Below are positions 6,857-11,299 of a stretch of 11,299 nt of DNA, one piece after another. The position numbers and the translations under genes are program-made. This DNA is from CAYRZF01 sp964428805 (GTDB lineage: Bacteria; Methylomirabilota; Methylomirabilia; Rokubacteriales; CSP1-6): assembly GCA_964428805.1 (NCBI GenBank), contig CAYRZF010000068.1, positions 1 through 11,299 of the forward strand, read 5' to 3'. Within the stretch, counting starts at the first letter, position 1. Each line of letters begins with the position of its first letter. Under the pieces are notes generated by a model. It was not told where the DNA came from. It did not search any database and saw only the letters and a list, made by a program, of their open reading frames with translations.

Positions 6857-7855
6857 TCAGTTGAAGAGGCCTCCGGGCAAGTCTTTTCCGGCACCGTGAC
6901 GGCGCGCGCTCCTCCAGACAGTCTTCAGGGCGTCGAAGTCCGGGGCCGACTGGCCCAGGAGGCGCCGGACCGCGAGGGCGTTCAGGGCCGGGTAGTCCCG
7001 ATTGTTGTTATTGAACACGATGAAGACCCGCTTCGCCTTGCCACCGAGGGCCCGGGCGTTCGCCAACAGTTCGACCAGTTCTTCCTCCTGGTAGAGGTAA
7101 TCGTACTTCTCGCGGACCGAGGGGTCCTTGCCCTGAAGCTGAGCCAGCCACCCCGCCGCGTTCCGCCCGTGAAGACGGAGGATGGCAGTGTCCGCGGTAG
7201 CCTCGACCACACGCGGGATCGCATTTGGAGTCCGGGGGGCGTCCACGCACACCACGGCAAGCTTCGCCTTGGCCAGGGCATCGAACACCGCCGGAGCGTG
7301 GTCGGGGATCCACGACCGGTCGCGGAACTCCACCGCCAGCGTCCAGCCGGGCAGGCGGTCTGCCACCGTCGCCAGGTAGGCCAGGACGCTTTCGCTGAAG
7401 CGAATCCACGGCGCCAACTGGAAGAGGATGTAGCCTAAGCGGTTGGCCTCGGCCAGCGGTCGGAGCGACTCCCGGAACAGCGTGAAGCAGCGGTCCAGCG
7501 CCTCGGGTGGGAAGGCGGAGCGGTCAATCTCCCCGCGGGGGGTGGTCTTGGGGGCCGCGGGAAGCAGGGCCCGGAGGTCGGCCGGGAGGGAGTCCGCCCG
7601 CGGGTGGTGGCCGGTCATGAGCGAGTACGCCTTCACGTTGAAGAGAAAGCCGGGCGGCGTGCGCTGCACCCAGAGCCCGGTGTTCCGGGCCGAGGGAAGA
7701 GCATAGTAGGAGGAATCCACCTCCACCGTGTCGAAGGCGGTCGCGTAGTAGCGAAGGCGCTCCTCCGCCGACATGGACCGCGCGGGGTAAAACTCCCCCT
7801 CGCTGAGCAGGGAGGAATCCGTCCAGGAGCAGATGCCGACGCGATACTCGGTCAA
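6857..7855 (-). CDS. DUF72 family protein (YecE-like)
   Basis: A 332-residue member of the DUF72 family, which has a TIM-barrel-like fold and no firmly established function. Recognisable segments are YRVGICSWTDSSLL (4-17), FDTVEVDSSYYALPS (41-55), FLFNVKAYSLMTGHHP (70-85), LFQLAPWIRFS in the middle, LAVEFRDRSW, and near the C-terminus FIVFNNNNRDYPALNA. The start is TTG at 7855: the conserved YRVGICSW segment begins only three residues in, and the TTG overlaps the TGA of the small membrane-protein gene as TTGA. It is complete and in the same tight operon as the PLP enzyme. The membrane protein upstream may be a partner, which is inference from the overlap only. Confidence 0.9.
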   Translation of the reverse strand: MTEYRVGICSWTDSSLLSEGEFYPARSMSAEERLRYYATAFDTVEVDSSYYALPSARNTGLWVQRTPPGFLFNVKAYSLMTGHHPRADSLPADLRALLPAAPKTTPRGEIDRSAFPPEALDRCFTLFRESLRPLAEANRLGYILFQLAPWIRFSESVLAYLATVADRLPGWTLAVEFRDRSWIPDHAPAVFDALAKAKLAVVCVDAPRTPNAIPRVVEATADTAILRLHGRNAAGWLAQLQGKDPSVREKYDYLYQEEELVELLANARALGGKAKRVFIVFNNNNRDYPALNALAVRRLLGQSAPDFDALKTVWRSARRHGAGKDLPGGLFN

Positions 7856-8088
7856 TAACTGACGAAGCGCCTGAGGTTCTTGAGGTAATACGCCAGGAAG
7901 CCCGAGATGACGGCGGCGCCGACGCCGATCAGCAAGTTCTCCACCGCGCCTGTCTGGCGATAGGCGAGGAACTCCCAGATGGCAAATCCGAGGCCGAACA
8001 CGATCGCGGTGCCGATGAGAATGCGGTGAAAGAGGATGAGGAGCATGATAGGCGGAAAGATACCATACATCTCCCCCGACTTCTTCAT
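7852..8088 (-). CDS. small two-helix membrane protein
   Basis: A 78-residue protein, unrecognised by family. Two hydrophobic helices are visible: around HRILIGTAIVFGLGFAIWEF and around NLLIGVGAAVISGFLAYYL, joined by a short polar turn AYRQTGAVE. The C-terminal KNLRRFVSY is basic, so by the positive-inside rule both termini probably face the cytoplasm. I prefer ATG at 8088; a TTG two codons upstream (8094) is also possible, and another ATG at 8070 would remove six residues. It overlaps the DUF72 start by four bases and is the first gene of the minus-strand operon. The rpsU promoter -35 box on the other strand overlaps its start codon, so the two transcription units diverge with shared DNA. Confidence 0.75.
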   Translation of the reverse strand: MKKSGEMYGIFPPIMLLILFHRILIGTAIVFGLGFAIWEFLAYRQTGAVENLLIGVGAAVISGFLAYYLKNLRRFVSY

Positions 8089-8116
8089 TGACAACGCGCC
8101 CCTAAAGGATTAGCGT
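8088..8116 (+). promoter_or_regulatory. candidate sigma70-type promoter for rpsU
   Basis: TTGACA at 8088-8093 is a perfect consensus -35. After exactly 17 bases comes TAGCGT at 8111-8116, which keeps the three most conserved -10 positions (T1, A2, T6). The predicted start is about 8122-8124, giving an rpsU leader of roughly 120 bases. The -35 overlaps the start of the divergent membrane-protein gene. Found by eye. Confidence 0.5.
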
Positions 8117-8160
8117 AAAAGGGCTTTTTGATTGGTTTTGGAGGGCTTGGGCCAAAGCCG

Positions 8161-8196
8161 CAGAGGCTTGTTAAAGAGCCTCTGGGGTTTTGTTTT
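8161..8196 (+). terminator. terminator-like hairpin in the rpsU leader (possible attenuator)
   Basis: CAGAGGCT (8161-8168) and AGCCTCTG (8177-8184) form a perfect 8-bp stem around an 8-base loop TGTTAAAG, followed by GGGTTTTGTTTT (8185-8196). Two CC/GG pairs and a short AAA/TTT segment extend the stem below a bulged G. This is intrinsic-terminator-like on the plus strand, yet it lies between the rpsU promoter candidate and the rpsU start with no other plus-strand gene upstream. It could attenuate rpsU or end a short leader RNA. GGCTTT at 8122-8127 can pair with AAAGCC at 8154-8159 at the base of the hairpin, a possible alternative fold. Confidence 0.5.
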
Positions 8197-8229
8197 CCAA
8201 CGAGTTCCAGCAGGGACTATAAGGCCGGG

Positions 8230-8236
8230 GGAGGAG
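8230..8236 (+). promoter_or_regulatory. strong ribosome-binding site fixing the rpsU TTG start
   Basis: GGAGGAG lies eight bases before TTG at 8245. It decides the start, because the reading frame is open further upstream through the leader hairpin and no ATG is available near the conserved bS21 N-terminus. Confidence 0.8.
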
Positions 8237-8244
8237 CGAGGCCG

Positions 8245-8445
8245 TTGAAAATCGAGGTTTTCGACAACCAGATCGAGCCCGCCCTGAAGGCCCTCAAGAA
8301 GGAGATGCTCAAGGGGGGCGTGTTCAAGGAAATGAAGCGGCGGGCGTACTACGAGAAGCCCTCGGTGAAGCGGAAGCGCAAACAAGCCGAGGCCCGAAAA
8401 AAGCGACGGAAGGCTCTGAAGCGAACTTACGCCGATTACGACTAG
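8245..8445 (+). CDS. rpsU: 30S ribosomal protein bS21
   Basis: Small-subunit ribosomal protein of 66 residues that binds near the 3' end of 16S rRNA and helps initiation. The pattern KIEVFDNQIEPALKALKK (2-19), VFKEMKRRAYYEKPSVKRKR (26-45) and a long basic tail ending TYADYD is typical of bacterial bS21. It begins at TTG 8245, set by a strong ribosome-binding site eight bases upstream. The surroundings differ from the classical rpsU-dnaG-rpoD arrangement of Proteobacteria: here it is followed after ten bases by a protein with a phage-head-type Cys/His motif. A promoter candidate and a hairpin-containing leader suggest regulated expression. The sequence looks like cellular bS21, not a clearly viral version, but the distinction needs alignment. 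Confidence 0.95.
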   Translation: MKIEVFDNQIEPALKALKKEMLKGGVFKEMKRRAYYEKPSVKRKRKQAEARKKRRKALKRTYADYD

Positions 8446-8455
8446 CGGGCATCCG

Positions 8456-9058
8456 ATGAGCGGGGCTTTCCATCACGCGGCCATCGCGCTCGCCCAGACC
8501 ACCGGGTTTTCCCGAGAGGAGCGCCAGATCGTCCTCGACCTCCTCAGGGAAATCACGACGCGCGGCGGAGCCGTGGACGACTTACACGCCGCAGTGCTCA
8601 GGCGGCTGGGAGTCCGAGACTTCCGCTGGCCCGAGTTCGACCGCTGGCAAACCTTTTTCGCCGAGGGCTGGAGGTTCCCGCCGCTCTGGGAGGAGCTCAA
8701 GAAGACCCCGGCCCTCCGAGCGGCCCCGCAAATCCACCACGCCTACCGCGAGCAGAAGCTCTACCTTCTCCTTCACTGGCTCCAGAGTCTTGAGACCACG
8801 CGCGCCCAGACCCGCACCGCGCTCGCCCGCTACGCGAAACGGGGAATCCGGGCCGAGATTGCCCGTCAGGGCAACGGTATGCCCTGCCCGGTCTGCGACC
8901 CTCTCAACCACCACGAGGTGAAAGATAACCCGCGGGACCTCCCGCCGTTCCATCCGGGCTGCCGGTGTCTCGTCCTGGCGATCAGCGCGGCAGACGAGGT
9001 GACGCCTGGCAGGAAACGCCGCCAGCCCCGCCGGATGGAGAAGCAGCCCGGGTCATAG
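8456..9058 (+). CDS. protein with Mu gpF/SPP1 gp7-like C-terminal Cys/His motif
   Basis: A 200-residue protein of unknown function. The C-terminal segment has Cys144-Pro-Val-Cys147, then PPFHPGCRC with His166, Cys169 and Cys171. The C-x2-C ... PPxHPxCRC pattern is the hallmark of the C-terminal region of phage Mu gpF/SPP1 gp7 minor head proteins, where it probably binds zinc. The first 135 residues are rich in predicted helix, with many Trp and Arg (FDRWQTFFAEGWRFPPLWEE, 61-80), and I do not recognise them; the tail GRKRRQPRRMEK is basic. There is no signal peptide or membrane segment. ATG lies ten bases after the rpsU stop, with only a weak Shine-Dalgarno, so it is probably co-translated with bS21. 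It could be a domesticated phage protein, a nucleic-acid-binding protein, or a conserved bS21 partner. The ORF itself is convincing and the function open. Confidence 0.8.
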   Translation: MSGAFHHAAIALAQTTGFSREERQIVLDLLREITTRGGAVDDLHAAVLRRLGVRDFRWPEFDRWQTFFAEGWRFPPLWEELKKTPALRAAPQIHHAYREQKLYLLLHWLQSLETTRAQTRTALARYAKRGIRAEIARQGNGMPCPVCDPLNHHEVKDNPRDLPPFHPGCRCLVLAISAADEVTPGRKRRQPRRMEKQPGS

Positions 9059-9886
9059 TTTCCAGTCCAGCCACTCGGCTGTCGCCCGGCCCATGATCCA
9101 CTCCTTGTCTTCGGCCGAGAGGAAATCGAGCGCCTCGGTGAAGAGGGTCATGGCCTGCCGGTACGGACAGGGGAGGCGCGAGTAGTCGGTGCCCCAGAGC
9201 ATGCGGCGCGGCCCGAAGGCATCATAGACGCGCCGGATGTGCCGGTGGAGGCCGGGGAAAGAATACGCCTCGCTGGTGTAACAGGGAAGCGCTGAGGGCT
9301 TGACCGCGACGTTCGGGTAGCGGGCCAGCGCCAGCAGTTGGTCGAGGTCGGCGAAAGCCGCCTCGTCCCGGCTTCCCATCGGCAGCGCCAGGTGATCCAG
9401 GATGAGGCGCAGCCCTGGATGCCGTCCGGCGATCGCGTCCAACCGCGTGACCAGTCCGGGCACGTACACCATCACGGGCAATCCGGCGCGTTCAGCCGCC
9501 GGCCAGAACCAGTCGATCGCGCCATCCTCGAGCCAGGCGCGCCACGGGGGGCGGTGGAGGGTCAGGCGCACGCCGAGCATCCCGGGCCGGCGGCGCCAGG
9601 TCGTGAGCCGCCCGGCCTCAGCCGGCGCCTCGACGGGGAAGCGCCCCATCACGGCAAAGCGATCCGGATACTTCTCCGCCGCCTGGAGTGCCAGGTCGTT
9701 CCGATCCCCTTCCCACGACGGCGGGACGATGACGACGCGGTCCACCCCGGCCGCATCCATCGCCGTGAGCAATTCCTCGGCGCCCAGGGGGACTGCCCGC
9801 TGGGCCTGATTCTCCCGCCCCGCCGGCCACGGACGGTCGGGCGTGTTCGCGCCCCAGATGTGCACCTGAGAATCGACAACGACCAT
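9053..9886 (-). CDS. amidohydrolase family 2 (TIM-barrel) protein
   Basis: A 277-residue amidohydrolase-2-type TIM barrel, related in outline to 2-pyrone-4,6-dicarboxylate lactonase and decarboxylases of that family. It starts VVVDSQVHIWGAN; the usual D-x-H-x-H pair is Gln7-x-His9, so the first metal-binding His is replaced. The strand that normally carries PVxxH reads LPVMVYVPG, with Tyr141. LILDHLALP keeps His165 and RMLWGTDYSRLP keeps the catalytic Asp234. The protein may therefore work without a tightly bound metal, as LigI-type lactonases do. ATG immediately follows the TAG of the NHL gene with no spacer. The 3' end overlaps the converging plus-strand gene by six bases. The substrate is unknown; a lactone or small carboxylate is a guess. 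Confidence 0.88.
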   Translation of the reverse strand: MVVVDSQVHIWGANTPDRPWPAGRENQAQRAVPLGAEELLTAMDAAGVDRVVIVPPSWEGDRNDLALQAAEKYPDRFAVMGRFPVEAPAEAGRLTTWRRRPGMLGVRLTLHRPPWRAWLEDGAIDWFWPAAERAGLPVMVYVPGLVTRLDAIAGRHPGLRLILDHLALPMGSRDEAAFADLDQLLALARYPNVAVKPSALPCYTSEAYSFPGLHRHIRRVYDAFGPRRMLWGTDYSRLPCPYRQAMTLFTEALDFLSAEDKEWIMGRATAEWLDWKL

Positions 9887-10819
9887 CTAGTTGCCGGTGC
9901 GGGCGAACTTCTGAAGACACCGGATCTCGCGCGGTGGAGTCTCGTGGCGGCCCTTGGCGGTATAGGACACCTCCGCCACGTAGAGGTCTCCGCGCGAGTC
10001 GGTGACGACGCCGTGGGGCGCCACGAACTGGCCGGGCTTCTCGCCCCTGAACCGGTCGCCGATGCGGCCGAGGAGATCGCCCTTCAACGACAGGATGCTG
10101 ACCCGGCCGCCGAGGTTGGGGACATTCTGGTTCACGGCGAGGTCTGTCCCCAGCTCCCCCACGTAGATCTGCCCGCCCTCGCGCCGGTCGATGAGGAGGC
10201 CGCAGGGCCGATGCAGATTGTTTAACTGACCGAGGTACTGCCCTTGCTCGTCGAAGATCTGGATCCGGTGATTTTCACGATCCGCCACGTACACGAGGCC
10301 CTCGGCATCCGTGGCGATGTTGTGCGGAAGGTTGAAGCAGCCAGGATCGGTTCCCGGCTCGCCCCAAGAGAACAAGTGCCTGCCCTTGGGATCATACTTG
10401 TGAACCCGCGAGTTCCCGTAGCCGTCCGAGATGAAAAGGTCCCCGGTCGAGGGTGAGAGCGCCACATGCGTGGGGCGGTTGAAGGGCTTGCCGCCCTGGA
10501 GCGTCGCGGGCTTGTCGGGATCGCCGATGGTCAGGAGCAGCTTCCCCTCGGGGGTGAACTGGCGAACGGTGTGATTGCCGTCGTCGGTCAGCCACACCAG
10601 GTCGTCGGGGCCGATGGTGATGCCGTGGGCGCGCCCCACGAGGCCCTCACCCCACGAGCGCAGGAAGTTGCCCTCCCGGTCGAAGACGATAACCGGGTGC
10701 TCACCCCGGTTGAAGACATAGACGTTATCCTTGGAGTCCACCGCCACGCCGGCCGCTTCGACGTAGCGCCAGCCCTCCGGCAGCCTCCCCCACCCCTCGA
10801 GGACTGCGAAGGCGGGCAA
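9887..10819 (-). CDS. six-bladed NHL-repeat beta-propeller protein
   Basis: A 310-residue protein made almost entirely of NHL-type repeats, about six blades: starting near residues 23 (GVAVDSKDNVYVFNRGEHPV), 64 (HGITIGPDDLVWLTDDGNHT), 117 (HVALSPSTGDLFISDGYGNS), 165 (PHNIATDAEGLVYVADRENH), 205 (GLLIDRREGGQIYVGEL) and 258 (HGVVTDSRGDLYVAEVS). Such proteins are often annotated as peptidyl-alpha-hydroxyglycine amidating-lyase-like; lyase activity is unproven here. There is no signal peptide, so it appears cytoplasmic. The start is TTG at 10819, directly after the ACT gene TAG and in the same frame; GGAG is only three bases before it. The position of the first blade supports a start close to here. 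Its stop is followed at once by the amidohydrolase ATG, so the three genes are coupled. Confidence 0.88.
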   Translation of the reverse strand: MPAFAVLEGWGRLPEGWRYVEAAGVAVDSKDNVYVFNRGEHPVIVFDREGNFLRSWGEGLVGRAHGITIGPDDLVWLTDDGNHTVRQFTPEGKLLLTIGDPDKPATLQGGKPFNRPTHVALSPSTGDLFISDGYGNSRVHKYDPKGRHLFSWGEPGTDPGCFNLPHNIATDAEGLVYVADRENHRIQIFDEQGQYLGQLNNLHRPCGLLIDRREGGQIYVGELGTDLAVNQNVPNLGGRVSILSLKGDLLGRIGDRFRGEKPGQFVAPHGVVTDSRGDLYVAEVSYTAKGRHETPPREIRCLQKFARTGN

Positions 10820-11230
10820 CTACTCCGCGCCCAGGGCTTTGGCCGCTTTGTTGAACGCGGTGGGCTTGACCCAGAGGATCGCCCCATAGCGGCCCTCCCC
10901 GGAGGTAACCGCGTCCATGGCGGTCACGTTGATCTTGGCCGCCGCCAGCTTGTGCAGGACCTCGGCGCAAGCCCCAACGCGGTCCGCCCCCTGGATCAGG
11001 AACCCCCGCTTCGGCCCTTTGACCTTCCACTTCGCCTTCTTAGCGGCCTCCCTGAACGCGGCGGGGTCGGCCGGAACGAAATCCAGCTGGGCCCGGCGGC
11101 CCGCCGGGAAGCCGGAGTACGCCAGGAGGTTCACCCCCGCCTCCCTCAGCGCGGCCAAAGCGCGCGCGCCCTCCCCCGGCTTGTCGGGAACCTGAACGTA
11201 GAAATACTCGACGCGACGGATGGTGTCCAT
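10820..11230 (-). CDS. tandem ACT-domain protein
   Basis: A 136-residue protein with two ACT-like modules and no catalytic domain. The first (about 5-66) has the VQVPDKPGEGARALAALREAG pattern and NLLAYSGFP. The second (about 75-133) has FLIQGADRVGACAEVLHKLA followed by INVTAMDAVTSGEGRYGAILWV. Each has the beta-alpha-beta layout with the Pro/Asp-Gly turn at which ACT domains bind amino acids. It is probably a small ligand sensor or regulatory protein. ATG at 11230 has a strong AAGGAGG Shine-Dalgarno at 11236-11242, and a promoter candidate lies just upstream. It leads the NHL-amidohydrolase gene set and may regulate or sense for it; the ligand is unknown. Confidence 0.87.
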   Translation of the reverse strand: MDTIRRVEYFYVQVPDKPGEGARALAALREAGVNLLAYSGFPAGRRAQLDFVPADPAAFREAAKKAKWKVKGPKRGFLIQGADRVGACAEVLHKLAAAKINVTAMDAVTSGEGRYGAILWVKPTAFNKAAKALGAE

Positions 11231-11253
11231 GATCGCCTCCTTGATTTTGGTGT

Positions 11254-11275
11254 GGCGGGTCGGATTCTACCCGCC
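11254..11275. repeat. 7-bp inverted repeat spanning the -10 box (operator-like)
   Basis: ggcgggt (11254-11260) and acccgcc (11269-11275) are perfect inverted repeats around an 8-base spacer. The spacer contains most of the candidate -10 box of the minus-strand promoter, so this could be a repressor operator. It could equally be a terminator hairpin for a gene beyond the right edge, but no U-tract follows. Confidence 0.4.
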
Positions 11276-11292
11276 GACGCTCTGGAGAGCAA
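11264..11292 (-). promoter_or_regulatory. candidate sigma70-type promoter for the ACT-NHL-amidohydrolase set
   Basis: On the minus strand TTGCTC (11292-11287) and TAGAAT (11269-11264) are separated by 17 bases. The -10 matches TATAAT at 5 of 6 positions and the -35 at 3 of 6. Transcription would start near 11257, leaving about 26 leader bases that include the AAGGAGG ribosome-binding site. Found by eye. Confidence 0.5.
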
Positions 11293-11299
11293 GCCCCCG

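Noticed and set aside
8218..8223. TATAAG as a -10 box for rpsU
   Set aside because: Transcription would start within the Shine-Dalgarno, and no fitting -35 lies 16-18 bases upstream; the TTGACA/TAGCGT pair is better.
8201..8223. A tRNA T-arm-like sequence (GAGTTCCAGCAGGGACT)
   Set aside because: No acceptor, D or anticodon stem can be built around it; it is better read as a small hairpin in the rpsU leader.
8128..8244. N-terminal extension of bS21 from a TTG at 8128 (105-residue version)
   Set aside because: The added residues cross the leader hairpin and do not resemble bS21. A strong GGAGGAG sits eight bases before the TTG at 8245, where the conserved protein begins.
9884..10822. Amber codon reassignment or programmed read-through across the two TAG codons
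   Set aside because: Other genes here also end in TAG with start codons or gene ends consistent with real stops (apt, rpsU, the exported orphan). Each flanking ORF has a sensible start and family length, so ordinary stops are the simpler reading.

Overview
The window looks like an ordinary chromosome segment from a GC-rich bacterium, probably an uncultured soil or subsurface lineage. The gene mix (acyl-CoA dehydrogenase, 3-hydroxyacyl-CoA dehydrogenase, enoyl-CoA hydratase, an NHL-repeat propeller of the type often annotated as amidating-lyase-like, and a metal-poor amidohydrolase) recalls Rokubacteria/Methylomirabilota or deltaproteobacterial metagenome assemblies. That placement is an impression from gene content, not a phylogenetic result. 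TAA, TAG and TGA all end genes here, and several genes start with TTG or GTG. I saw no tRNA, rRNA, CRISPR array, transposase or integrase. No gene-free stretch exceeds about 160 bases.

Layout from left to right. Positions 1-8088 hold eleven genes, all on the minus strand. In transcription order (right to left) they are: a small two-helix membrane protein, a DUF72 protein, a PLP enzyme of the ACC deaminase/D-cysteine desulfhydrase family, an alpha/beta hydrolase, a single-domain rhodanese, an enoyl-CoA hydratase, a HAD hydrolase, apt, a short exported orphan, 3-hydroxybutyryl-CoA dehydrogenase, and an acyl-CoA dehydrogenase cut by the left edge. Junctions from the membrane protein to the HAD gene are very tight (4-base overlaps, zero spacing, or gaps up to 21 bases), so this looks like one transcript. 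A weak terminator and a sigma70-like promoter between the HAD gene and apt suggest a boundary. A perfect 12-bp hairpin after the orphan suggests another, leaving the hbd-acyl-CoA dehydrogenase pair as a beta-oxidation unit.

Positions about 8088-9058 form the only plus-strand island: rpsU (bS21), driven by a TTGACA-type promoter and preceded by an approximately 120-base leader with a terminator-like hairpin. Ten bases after rpsU is a 200-residue protein whose C-terminus carries the Cys/His motif typical of phage Mu gpF/SPP1 gp7 head proteins, although no other phage gene is visible. This pair is the most unusual part of the window.

Positions 9053-11230 hold three minus-strand genes in one continuous reading frame, separated only by single TAG codons: a double-ACT protein, an NHL beta-propeller and an amidohydrolase-like protein missing usual metal ligands. 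A promoter candidate with a palindrome around its -10 box lies just upstream. The genes probably work as (i) a catabolic and housekeeping set for acyl-CoA breakdown, purine salvage and small-molecule or sulfur chemistry, (ii) a ribosomal unit with an unknown partner, and (iii) a three-protein module of unknown substrate.
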